From the NCBI GenBank assembly GCA_937974555.1, contig CALJKR010000064.1, positions 1-64,000 of the forward strand: 64,000 nucleotides of DNA, given 5' to 3'. A model generated the notes under the pieces. That model did not search any database. It saw only the letters and a list, made by a program, of their open reading frames with translations, and was not told the DNA's origin. The position numbers and the translations under genes were made by a program. The DNA is from an uncultured Flavobacteriales bacterium (lineage in GTDB: Bacteria; Bacteroidota; Bacteroidia; Flavobacteriales_D; Sanyastnellaceae). Positions 49,335 through 56,834 of the stretch are shown here, piece after piece (position 1 is the stretch's first letter; each line of letters opens with the position of its first letter).

Positions 49335-50006
49335 ATGGATTCTAAAAAATTGAGAAAGTACATCTTCTTAGGAGGTGTACTTTTTTTGTTTCCGCTGGTT
49401 TGGGTCATCTTTTTTGGGGTGATGGGAACCCATCATTTCAGCACTTTGCCTTATTTTGACCAGGCACATGCAGAAGGTGATACAGTCGTGTCCAATCATG
49501 TCGTACAGTTCAATGGTGTTCAGGATGAGTTGGGTCATTCCTTTTCATCGGACTCCTTAAAAGGCAAGGTTTGGTTGGCTTGCTTTTATTCTCTCAATGA
49601 TCCGCACATAGCCAAGATAACCGAACGATTGTTGAATATCAATTTCAAGTACCGGGATGAACCCGATATTCAGCTCGTTGTTTTCTCCACAGATACAGCC
49701 CAAGTTGAAATAAACGAGGTGCAGCGTTATTTGGACGGTTTAACCAAATACAATGGTTTTGCTAACAAGTGGAAGTTTTTGGTGCCCACAGGCAGTGGAG
49801 AACAGATTCAGCATATTATGAAGGATGCTTTCTTTATTCAAGATATTGGTTCGGAGGCTCGATTTAGATTGGTGGATACCCGTGGTCACATCAGAGGATT
49901 GTACGGCAATACAGAGTATCATATGCAGAGCATCATAGAGGATATTGCACTGCTGAAAAAAGAAGTGGATGTAGCCAGGTACAATGAGCGTCACAAAAAT
50001 GACTAA
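49335..50006 (+). CDS. SCO-like membrane-anchored protein lacking copper ligands
   Basis: A 223-residue protein with one N-terminal membrane helix (about 10-30) and a thioredoxin/SCO-like domain. The CxxxC copper site of SCO proteins is replaced (WLACFYSLNDPHI), and the later ligand His is also missing (AFFIQDIGSEARFRLVD). Yet the final FRLVDTRGHIRGLYG strand follows the SCO pattern. It sits directly before, and overlaps, a canonical SCO gene. It may act as a structural or partner subunit in oxidase assembly rather than carry copper; this is inference. Confidence 0.75.
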   Translation: MDSKKLRKYIFLGGVLFLFPLVWVIFFGVMGTHHFSTLPYFDQAHAEGDTVVSNHVVQFNGVQDELGHSFSSDSLKGKVWLACFYSLNDPHIAKITERLLNINFKYRDEPDIQLVVFSTDTAQVEINEVQRYLDGLTKYNGFANKWKFLVPTGSGEQIQHIMKDAFFIQDIGSEARFRLVDTRGHIRGLYGNTEYHMQSIIEDIALLKKEVDVARYNERHKND

Positions 50007-50625
50007 GCGTATTTTATTTCTTTTCGTCATTTCTTCCGTACTGATAATTAGCGCATGTCAGGATAAATGTCAATTGCCTTTTTTGGGACCCCATGAAGTA
50101 GTGGCCGATGATACCATTTATTACACCATTCCTAAATTTTATGGTTGGAAAAATCAAAATGGTGATCCCTTCGATTTCAAGAAAATAGAGGGGAAAATAT
50201 TTGTGGCTGAGTTTTTCTTCAGCCAATGCAAAAGTATTTGCCCCATAATGACTTCACAAATGGCGAGGGTACAGGATGAAATCATCCAAAATCAATGGCA
50301 AAGTAGGGTTTCTTTATTGTCCCATACGGTTGATCCTTTGCATGATCAACCCGAGGTATTAAAGGCCTATGCCAAAAGTCATGGTGCAGATTTTTCCATT
50401 TGGACTTTTGTCAATGCCGATACCAACGTTTATCAATTGGCGCAAAAGGGATATCTTTTGAGTGCTTTTCCTTCAGATAGCGCGGATGGTGGTTTTTTTC
50501 ATACAGATCAACTGACCTTAGTAGATGAGCATTTTAGAATCAGGGGTTATTATGACGGCACCTCCACCGAGAGTGTTGATCAATTAATCAAAGATTTAAA
50601 GTGTTTAATGCAAGAAGAACATTAA
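49984..50625 (+). CDS. SCO1/SenC-family copper chaperone lipoprotein
   Basis: A 213-residue lipoprotein (lipobox IISAC) with a thioredoxin-fold SCO domain. Copper ligands are intact: Cys82 and Cys86 in FFFSQCKSICPIM and His173 in GGFFHTDQLTLVD. It should deliver copper to the CuA site of subunit II. ATG 49984 overlaps the preceding SCO-like gene by 23 bases; ATG 49999 (MTKRILFLFVISS) is an equally plausible start with a normal signal peptide. Confidence 0.9.
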   Translation: MSVTKMTKRILFLFVISSVLIISACQDKCQLPFLGPHEVVADDTIYYTIPKFYGWKNQNGDPFDFKKIEGKIFVAEFFFSQCKSICPIMTSQMARVQDEIIQNQWQSRVSLLSHTVDPLHDQPEVLKAYAKSHGADFSIWTFVNADTNVYQLAQKGYLLSAFPSDSADGGFFHTDQLTLVDEHFRIRGYYDGTSTESVDQLIKDLKCLMQEEH

Positions 50626-50634
50626 ATTTGAACC

Positions 50635-51171
50635 ATGCTGACTCCTCAATTTCAAAAAAATGACGCCAAGGCCAAGGTGCTCATTTATTCTGTTTCTGCT
50701 GTAGTTTTTTTTGCAGTGGTTGCCTTAAAATACATCAAGTTAGATGTAACGCTTCCTTTTAATAAGCATTTGTTTGCAGACATCAATGCGGTAATCAACG
50801 GAGCGGTTTCGGTTATTTTGTTGTTGGCGTTGTGGCAGATTAAAGAGAAGAACTACAAGGCACACAAAAATCTTATGATGACCGCCATGGTGCTTTCGAT
50901 AGGTTTTTTGGTCTCTTACATCTGTCACCACGTTTTCTCAGGTGAGACCCATTATGACGGAGAATTCAAGGTGTTTTATTACATTGTGTTGATCACGCAC
51001 ATTATTCTGGCTGCGGTTATTTTGCCTTTCATTTTATTTAGTGCATACCGCGCTTTGATTGGGGAATACAATTCTCACAAACGTTTGGCCCGTTGGACAT
51101 GGCCGATTTGGTTTTATGTTGCGGTAACCGGTGTTGTTGTTTATTTAATGATTAGCCCCTTTTATCAATGA
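50635..51171 (+). CDS. DUF420 membrane protein (YozB/CtaM-like)
   Basis: A 178-residue membrane protein with five helices of the DUF420 family, often found with oxidase assembly genes and related to CtaM/YozB factors. Conserved His: FADINAVINGAVSVILLLAL, KAHKNLMMTAMVLSIGFLVS, YICHHVFSGE, THIILAAVILPFILFSAYRA and HKRLARWTWPIWFYVAVTG. It lies in the oxidase cluster and its stop overlaps the next ATG (ATGA at 51168-51171). Confidence 0.87.
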   Translation: MLTPQFQKNDAKAKVLIYSVSAVVFFAVVALKYIKLDVTLPFNKHLFADINAVINGAVSVILLLALWQIKEKNYKAHKNLMMTAMVLSIGFLVSYICHHVFSGETHYDGEFKVFYYIVLITHIILAAVILPFILFSAYRALIGEYNSHKRLARWTWPIWFYVAVTGVVVYLMISPFYQ

Positions 51172-51395
51172 GAAAGATAATTGGAATTTTCGCTTTCCTT
51201 TTTATGTCCTTGGGCAGTTGGGCCCAATGCGCCATGTGCCGTCAAACAGCGGAGCAGGCCTCTCAGGAAAACTCCGGAATCGCGGAGGGTTTAAATACAG
51301 GTATTGTATATCTGATGTTAATTCCGTACCTTTTGTTCCTGATTGGGGGATTGGTTTTTTTTAGAAAAAGAATCAGTGCCTTTTTTAAAAATTAA
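51168..51395 (+). CDS. small exported membrane protein with CAMC motif
   Basis: A 75-residue protein: signal peptide (about 1-19, cut before QCAMC), a short periplasmic part with CAMCRQTAEQASQENSG, one membrane helix (IVYLMLIPYLLFLIGGLVFF) and a basic cytoplasmic tail. The CxxC pair right after the cleavage site could bind copper or be redox active. I do not know a named family; its coupling to DUF420 and the SCO genes suggests a role in oxidase assembly. Confidence 0.72.
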   Translation: MRKIIGIFAFLFMSLGSWAQCAMCRQTAEQASQENSGIAEGLNTGIVYLMLIPYLLFLIGGLVFFRKRISAFFKN

Positions 51396-51398
51396 AAC

Positions 51399-52109
51399 AT
51401 GAGAACATTATTCACCCTTTTATTTCTCAGTGCTATTACAGCGTGGTCACAACCTCGATTTGTAAAGGAGCGTGCCGATTATGAAGGGGAAGAGGTGATG
51501 TTGCCTTTTGCATTTGAAGCCAAAAGCGAAAGTCAAGAAAAAATAAACGCTTCTTGTCGATTGTCTGGTCGGTTGGATAGCGGCGAGTTGGAAGTTTTTC
51601 AATTGGAACAGCAAAATGTAGCGGCTTATCCTTTTAGAGAACTTAAAGGTGCTTTGTTGTCCCCAGGTTATGTGCCGCATTATTTTACATTCTTCCCAAT
51701 GGATTTGCCCGGTCCCAAGTATCAAGCTACCCTACAACCTCTACAAGAAGGGGCAATATTTGTAGCTGAGGGCATTGTTTTTTTGGGTGACAACACCAAT
51801 ATTTACTTCTCCTCAGCGGATGCATTGCAATCACTTTTGGCATTTATGAATATGAATCCAACAGTTCGTATTCGGGTGACTGGTCACGTGAATGCACCAG
51901 CTGAAAGCAAATTGAGTGATTCACAATTGATGACATTGGCTAAAAAACGAGCAGAGGGTATTCAAGATTATCTCATTTCTCACGGAGTGTCCAAACACCG
52001 AATCAGCATCATGGGTCGTGGACGCGATGGGGTGAAATATCCCAATCCACAGTCAGAGGCGGAGTTGGAATACAATCGAAGAGTGGAAGTGGAGATTTTG
52101 GGTTTTTAA
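51399..52109 (+). CDS. OmpA-family exported protein
   Basis: A 236-residue protein with a signal peptide (MRTLFTLLFLSAITAWS), an N-terminal region of unknown fold (about 20-120) and a C-terminal OmpA domain: VFLGDNTNIYFSSADALQSL, RVTGHVNAPAESKLSDSQLM, LAKKRAEGIQDYLISHGVS and YNRRVEVEILGF. It should hold to peptidoglycan from the outer membrane side. Three bases after the CAMC gene, so possibly on the oxidase transcript, but the function is not obviously respiratory. Confidence 0.82.
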   Translation: MRTLFTLLFLSAITAWSQPRFVKERADYEGEEVMLPFAFEAKSESQEKINASCRLSGRLDSGELEVFQLEQQNVAAYPFRELKGALLSPGYVPHYFTFFPMDLPGPKYQATLQPLQEGAIFVAEGIVFLGDNTNIYFSSADALQSLLAFMNMNPTVRIRVTGHVNAPAESKLSDSQLMTLAKKRAEGIQDYLISHGVSKHRISIMGRGRDGVKYPNPQSEAELEYNRRVEVEILGF

Positions 52110-52113
52110 TCGT

Positions 52114-52132
52114 GAAGAATTGATAATTCTTC
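52114..52132 (+). other. hairpin GAAGAATT/AATTCTTC
   Basis: A perfect 8-base stem with a three-base loop just after the OmpA-family stop and before tolC. It is A/T-rich and is not followed by a real T-run, so it is at best a weak terminator or a transcript-end/processing structure. Confidence 0.3.
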
Positions 52133-52161
52133 TGAGATTCGTTTCTAAATCTGGGGTCTGA

Positions 52162-53631
52162 ATGTACATTCGCTACATGTTCAAGTATCTCAAGCGATCA
52201 TTATTCTTTTTACCTTTTTTCTTTGCGATTTTTCCCGCGTTCAGTCAGGGCCCATCTTGGACTTTGGAGCAATGTATACAGTGGGCGTGGGACAATAATA
52301 TCCAACTTCAGCAGTCCGAATGGAATGAGAAGCAGGTAGGTCTGTCTACCACCACAACCATGGGTGCCATGTTGCCCAATTTAAATGCACAAGGATCGCA
52401 TGGTTATAACTGGGGACAAAGAATCGACCCTTTCACCAATAGTTTTGCATCGGAGAGAATTCAGAGCAATAGTTTTGGAATCTCTAGTTCGATAGATTTA
52501 TTTACGGGTGGGCAAAATTGGTATAATTATCAAAAGGCCCTGAACGACAAGGATGCCGCGCATTGGAACGTTGAAAACACCAAAAATCAAGTGGCTCTTC
52601 AAACCGCCAATGCATTTTTAAATGTTGTATTGAATGCGGAATTAGAGAAGATTGCGTACAACACCCAAGCCACCTCACTGGAGAATTTAAATCGATTGAA
52701 AAAGCAATTGAATTTGGGGGTTATCAATGAAGGTGCAGTTGCAGAGATTGAGGCCCAGTACATGTCGGATCAGGCCAATTGGGTCATCGCACAAAACAAT
52801 TTTGAATTGGCAAAATTGACTTTGACGCAATTGTTGCTTTTGGAACAAGACAAAGCCGCCCTATTCACCCCTTCATTTCCTGATGTGTTGTTATTTGATG
52901 TAACTGTACCCTTGCCCCCAAAGTCGTTGGTATTGTCCACCGCATTGCAAGATCAAGCCAGTATCAAGTCGGCCATGGCGACATTGTCAGGTGCCCGTTG
53001 GGGAGAAAAGTCAGCCAGAGGGGCTGTATTGCCTCGGGTTTCTGCATCCATGTCCTATGGTACTGGATATTCTGGAGCTGCAAAGGTTTTGACGGGATCA
53101 GGTAGCACAGTGAGTTTCCCGATTGGCACTGTGGGTAGCACCAATGAATGGGTGTATTCATTGCCTCAAACAGTGTATTCTTCAGAGGATTATCGGGTCA
53201 AGCCTTTTCAAAATCAATTGACTGATAATGTCAACCGTTCATTTTTTGTATCGATGACCATGCCGCTGTTCAATGGTTTCCAAACGCATGCCCAAATTCA
53301 AAGAGCCAAGATTAACGCCATGAATGCGGATTTGAATGTGCAGTTGGCCAAGCAAAGGTTGATCGTAGATGTGGAAACGGCCTACGCCAATGCTGAAGCC
53401 GCGCAAAAGTCATTCTTGGCGCAGGAGGCCAGCTTAGCCGCCAACCAGAAGGCCTATGATTTGGCCAATGCAAAATTTTCTAATGGCGTCATCAATGCTA
53501 CAGAAATGAGTATCGCCAGAAATCGTTTGGACATCGCCAAAGCGCAATATATGAGAGCCAGAATAGATTTGATTTTCAAGCGCAATGTCCTTAAATTTTA
53601 CATGAATCAACCCATTGCATTACAACCATGA
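52162..53631 (+). CDS. TolC-family outer membrane efflux protein
   Basis: A 489-residue exported outer-membrane channel. Signal peptide up to about residue 30 (FFFAIFPAFS, cut before QGP), then TolC repeats: WTLEQCIQWAWDNNIQLQQS, MLPNLNAQGSHGYNWGQRID, the coiled-coil arms rich in Ala/Gln/Asn, and the second repeat FVSMTMPLFNGFQTHAQIQR. ATG 52177 (MFKYLKRSLF) is an alternative start. The adaptor gene follows with an ATGA overlap. Confidence 0.9.
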   Translation: MYIRYMFKYLKRSLFFLPFFFAIFPAFSQGPSWTLEQCIQWAWDNNIQLQQSEWNEKQVGLSTTTTMGAMLPNLNAQGSHGYNWGQRIDPFTNSFASERIQSNSFGISSSIDLFTGGQNWYNYQKALNDKDAAHWNVENTKNQVALQTANAFLNVVLNAELEKIAYNTQATSLENLNRLKKQLNLGVINEGAVAEIEAQYMSDQANWVIAQNNFELAKLTLTQLLLLEQDKAALFTPSFPDVLLFDVTVPLPPKSLVLSTALQDQASIKSAMATLSGARWGEKSARGAVLPRVSASMSYGTGYSGAAKVLTGSGSTVSFPIGTVGSTNEWVYSLPQTVYSSEDYRVKPFQNQLTDNVNRSFFVSMTMPLFNGFQTHAQIQRAKINAMNADLNVQLAKQRLIVDVETAYANAEAAQKSFLAQEASLAANQKAYDLANAKFSNGVINATEMSIARNRLDIAKAQYMRARIDLIFKRNVLKFYMNQPIALQP

Positions 53632-54920
53632 TGAAGAATAAAAAAAGAAGAAATATCATCATTGCCATTGTACTACTTGTAGTCATTGTGGCAGTGTGGA
53701 AAATGACCAGCGGTGGAGATCATCGAATGGTGCAGGCTGAATCACCGGCTTATAGAGATATAATCGAAAAAGTAAGTGCCAGTGGTAAAGTTCAACCTGC
53801 CTCTGAAGTTAAAATTCAAAGTGATGTGAGTGGTCAAATTGTCGAACTTCCAGTTAAAGAAGGAGACCATGTCACCAAAGGGCAATTGTTGGTAAGAATC
53901 AATCCTGATTTGTATACCTCCGCATTGCAACGGGCAGAGGCTACACTGAATTCCGCCAAGAGCAACTGGAGCAGCGCCAAAGCAAGGTTGGCACAAGCAC
54001 AGGCACAATTGAAAATGCAGGAATTGACCTTTAAACGCAATGAAAAACTTTTGGCGGAGAAAGTAATTTCCATGGCGGAAATGGACAATTCAAAATCAAC
54101 TTATGAGACAGCTGTAGCAGAGGTTACTGCAGCACAAGAGAGCATCAAAAGTGCAGAATTTAGCATTGCCAGCGCCGAAGCCAGTAAAACAGAGGCCGCG
54201 GATAATCTTAAAAGAACAACCATCGTTGCTCCGATAGATGGTACCGTTACCGCGTTGACCAAAGAAGTAGGAGAAGCGGTATTGGGAAATAATATGACCA
54301 GTGGTGACGTCATCATGAAAATCTCAGGTTTGGCACAAATGGAAGTGGATGTTGAAGTAAATGAAAGCGACATCGTTCATGTTCATGTCGGGGATACAGC
54401 GGTGGTAACCGTTGATGCTTTTAGAAATGAAAAGTTTAAAGGGATAGTGACGGAAATTGGAAATACAGCATTGAATTTAATGACAACGGGAGCGGCGGCG
54501 GCAAGTAACTCACAAGTAACCAATTTCTCGGTTAAGGTGAGCATACTTCCCGCTTCTTATGCACATTTGATAAAAGATGGACAAGGTGATTCGCCCTTCC
54601 GTCCGGGTATGACAGCTACTGTAGATATCGAAACGGAGAAAATGAAACACGCACTTTCAATCCCCATTAAAAGTGTTACCATGCGCCCGGATTCCGCTTC
54701 CAATGGGCAAAGCAAGACATGTGTATTTGTATACAATGAAACAGATAAGAAGGCGCACTTGAAGTTTTTGAAAACAGGAATACAAGATGATCAGTTTATT
54801 CATGTTCCTTCTGGGCTATCAGAGCAGGATAAAGTAATTACAGGCCCATATGATGAAATTGCCAAATTGCTAAATGAGGGAGTTGCTGTGGAGATAGGTG
54901 ATGCCAATCCAGAGAAGTAA
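53628..54920 (+). CDS. HlyD/MacA-type periplasmic adaptor protein
   Basis: A 430-residue membrane-fusion protein: N-terminal anchor helix (about 8-26), lipoyl/barrel-sandwich halves (KVSASGKVQPASEVKIQSDV, SGQIVELPVKEGDHVTKGQL and TTIVAPIDGTVTALTKEVGE), an alpha hairpin rich in Ala/Lys (about 95-190) and beta-barrel/membrane-proximal domains (VNESDIVHVHVGDTAVVTVD, PFRPGMTATVDIETEKMKHA). It should bridge an inner-membrane transporter to the TolC protein, but no permease or ABC gene follows; tsaB comes next. Confidence 0.9.
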   Translation: MMKNKKRRNIIIAIVLLVVIVAVWKMTSGGDHRMVQAESPAYRDIIEKVSASGKVQPASEVKIQSDVSGQIVELPVKEGDHVTKGQLLVRINPDLYTSALQRAEATLNSAKSNWSSAKARLAQAQAQLKMQELTFKRNEKLLAEKVISMAEMDNSKSTYETAVAEVTAAQESIKSAEFSIASAEASKTEAADNLKRTTIVAPIDGTVTALTKEVGEAVLGNNMTSGDVIMKISGLAQMEVDVEVNESDIVHVHVGDTAVVTVDAFRNEKFKGIVTEIGNTALNLMTTGAAAASNSQVTNFSVKVSILPASYAHLIKDGQGDSPFRPGMTATVDIETEKMKHALSIPIKSVTMRPDSASNGQSKTCVFVYNETDKKAHLKFLKTGIQDDQFIHVPSGLSEQDKVITGPYDEIAKLLNEGVAVEIGDANPEK

Positions 54921-54924
54921 GAGG

Positions 54925-55575
54925 ATGTATTTGGGAATTGAAACTTCTTCCAAAAATTGTAGCGTTGCCCTTTGGAATGATCAAGGATTGATTGGTTTCA
55001 AAGAGCAAGTAGAGGACGCTTTTGTGCACGCTGAATTATTGCATACCATGATTGAGCAGTTAATCAGCGAAACGCATGTAGGTTTTAAAGATATCGAAGG
55101 GGTTGTCGTTGGCAGGGGTCCTGGTTCTTATACGGGATTGCGCATTGGGGTATCATGTGCAAAAGGAATAGCATTTTCTCTTGGGGTGCCCATGTATTCC
55201 ATATCCACCTTGGTTTTAATGGGTATCGACACGGGTATCATGGAATCCAGTCACCCTGTTTTATTGGTAATGGATGCCAGAAGAAATGAAGTTTTCGGCA
55301 GTTGGTTGAAAGATGGAATACTCCAAGATCCCATGGCCATCGTCTTTGAAGAGAAGACGCGCTTATCCTGGGATGAAACGATTATAGTCGCGGGTGAAAA
55401 TGCAAGCAAATTGGTGCCATTTTTAAGGTCCAATGATCAGGCGATAGATACCTTACCCAGTGCACGGGTGATGTCAGATAAACAAGCCAAGCAATGGATA
55501 AAGATCGAAGATTTGGCGTATTTTGAGCCCCAGTACGTAAAGGCTTTTGTACCTACAGTGTCTAAGAAAATATGA
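54925..55575 (+). CDS. tsaB: tRNA threonylcarbamoyladenosine synthesis protein TsaB
   Basis: A 216-residue ASKHA-fold partner of TsaD/TsaE in t6A37 synthesis. Marks: MYLGIETSSKNCSVALWND, HAELLHTMIEQLI, VVVGRGPGSYTGLRIGVSCA and KGIAFSLGVPMYSISTL. The ATG at 54925 follows the adaptor stop by four bases and has a purine-rich AAGTAAGAGG just before it, one of the few Shine-Dalgarno-like sites here. It overlaps the next gene (ATGA). Confidence 0.93.
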   Translation: MYLGIETSSKNCSVALWNDQGLIGFKEQVEDAFVHAELLHTMIEQLISETHVGFKDIEGVVVGRGPGSYTGLRIGVSCAKGIAFSLGVPMYSISTLVLMGIDTGIMESSHPVLLVMDARRNEVFGSWLKDGILQDPMAIVFEEKTRLSWDETIIVAGENASKLVPFLRSNDQAIDTLPSARVMSDKQAKQWIKIEDLAYFEPQYVKAFVPTVSKKI

Positions 55576-55997
55576 AAAGATGGATGACCATATTGGGATT
55601 GATGCTCATGATTTCCATGGGTTGTAATCGGTGCAAAGATGGTCAACTGTATCCGCAAGTGAATTTTGGGTTTACGATCAACATCAACGAACCTGCTTAT
55701 TTTGATTTAACGGTCCCTTCGGGTTGGTTGTATTATGACGGAGGTACGGTGAAGTTGATTGTGTATCGAAATACCATGGAAGAGTTTACCATTTATGACG
55801 CACGAAGTACCTATAATCCTGAGAGTCCTTGTATCTGCACCGTAAGCGATGACAATACATTTATAGAAGATCCCTGCAGTGATTCGCAATGGTTACTGAC
55901 TGATGGAAGTGTGGTTCACGGTCCAGCGGGTCAAAATCTTTTGACTTACGATTATAGTTTTGATTCAGCCACAGGGGTATTGTATTTTTACAATTGA
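55572..55997 (+). CDS. Rieske-fold-like lipoprotein without His ligands
   Basis: A 141-residue lipoprotein (lipobox ISMGC). The mature domain follows the Rieske 2Fe-2S fold: LIVYRNTMEEFTIYDARSTY, then PESPCICTVSDDN, then EDPCSDSQWLLTDGSVVHGP with GPAGQNLLTY. In a true Rieske protein these would be CxH and CxxH, but both His are absent and the first pair reads CIC, the second CSDS. So it probably cannot bind a normal Rieske cluster; a cysteine-only site is possible. The gene overlaps tsaB (ATGA) and the next gene by one base. Role unknown. Confidence 0.68.
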   Translation: MKRWMTILGLMLMISMGCNRCKDGQLYPQVNFGFTININEPAYFDLTVPSGWLYYDGGTVKLIVYRNTMEEFTIYDARSTYNPESPCICTVSDDNTFIEDPCSDSQWLLTDGSVVHGPAGQNLLTYDYSFDSATGVLYFYN

Positions 55998-56365
55998 TGA
56001 AATTGTTACTCACCGTGTTGCTGCTGATAGGAAGCAATGTATTCATGACATTGGCTTGGTATGGACATCTCAAGTTTAAAGAGTTTGAATGGTCACGCTC
56101 ATGGGGATTGTGGACCATTATTTTGGTGAGTTGGGGATTGGCCTTGTTCGAGTATTTTTTGCAAGTTCCGGCCAATCGAATGGGGTCTAAAGAAAATGGT
56201 GGACCATTGGATTTGTTTCAGTTGAAAATTTTACAGGAGGTGATTTCATTGATTGTTTTTACGATCATGGCATTGGTTATGTTCAAATCGGAATCATTGA
56301 AATGGAATCATGCAGCCGCCATGTTTTGTATGATTGCTGCTGTTTATTTTGTATTTAAAAAATAA
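55997..56365 (+). CDS. DUF486 (DMT-superfamily-like) membrane protein
   Basis: A 122-residue membrane protein with four helices matching DUF486: LLLTVLLLIGSNVFMTLAWY, LWTIILVSWGLALFEYFLQV, PANRMGS, FQLKILQEVISLIVFTIMAL and AAAMFCMIAAVYFVF. It resembles a half-length drug/metabolite transporter and would act as a dimer; the substrate is unknown. The ATG at 55997 shares its first base with the previous stop codon. Confidence 0.85.
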   Translation: MKLLLTVLLLIGSNVFMTLAWYGHLKFKEFEWSRSWGLWTIILVSWGLALFEYFLQVPANRMGSKENGGPLDLFQLKILQEVISLIVFTIMALVMFKSESLKWNHAAAMFCMIAAVYFVFKK

Positions 56366-56367
56366 TC

Positions 56368-56775
56368 ATGATTAGAAAAATCGAACACCTGGGAATCGCA
56401 GTGGAGGACATTGAGCAGTCCAATGCTTTGTTTCAAAAGCTGTTGGGCACAGCACCGTACAAACAAGAAGTAGTGGATCGAGAAGGGGTAATGACCAGTT
56501 TCTTTCAATTGGGGGAATCCAAGGTAGAGCTATTGCAAGCCACCCATGCCGACAGTCCCATTGCCAAGTACTTGGCCAAGAACAAAGCTGGAATTCATCA
56601 TATCGCATTGGATGTGGACGATATCTATTTGGAGATGCAAAGACTATTGAATGAGGGATTTGTTCTTTTGAGTGATGAACCCAAGCCTGGAGCGGATGGG
56701 AAGCTGATTGTTTTTCTTCATCCCAAATCATCCAATGGTGTTTTGATTGAATTGTGTCAAGACAAAGAAAGTTGA
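56368..56775 (+). CDS. mce: methylmalonyl-CoA epimerase
   Basis: A 135-residue VOC-fold metalloenzyme that interconverts (S)- and (R)-methylmalonyl-CoA in propionate and odd-chain metabolism. Metal-binding residues: His7 (IEHLGIAV), Glu54 region (KVELLQ), His78 (GIHHIALDV) and Glu128 (GVLIELCQ). Two bases after DUF486. No mutase gene is in the window. Confidence 0.92.
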   Translation: MIRKIEHLGIAVEDIEQSNALFQKLLGTAPYKQEVVDREGVMTSFFQLGESKVELLQATHADSPIAKYLAKNKAGIHHIALDVDDIYLEMQRLLNEGFVLLSDEPKPGADGKLIVFLHPKSSNGVLIELCQDKES

Positions 56776-56788
56776 TGTAATTAACAAA

Positions 56789-56815
56789 TTGAGGTAGATC
56801 CATGGGTTAAATTTG
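56789..56815 (+). promoter_or_regulatory. promoter of the T9SS giant gene (TTG, 16 bases, TAAATTTG)
   Basis: TTG at 56789-56791 and TAAATTTG at 56808-56815, an exact -7 match, 20 bases before the ATG at 56835. One of the best promoters in the window. Confidence 0.6.
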
Positions 56816-56834
56816 TATTTGTAGGAAATACAAA

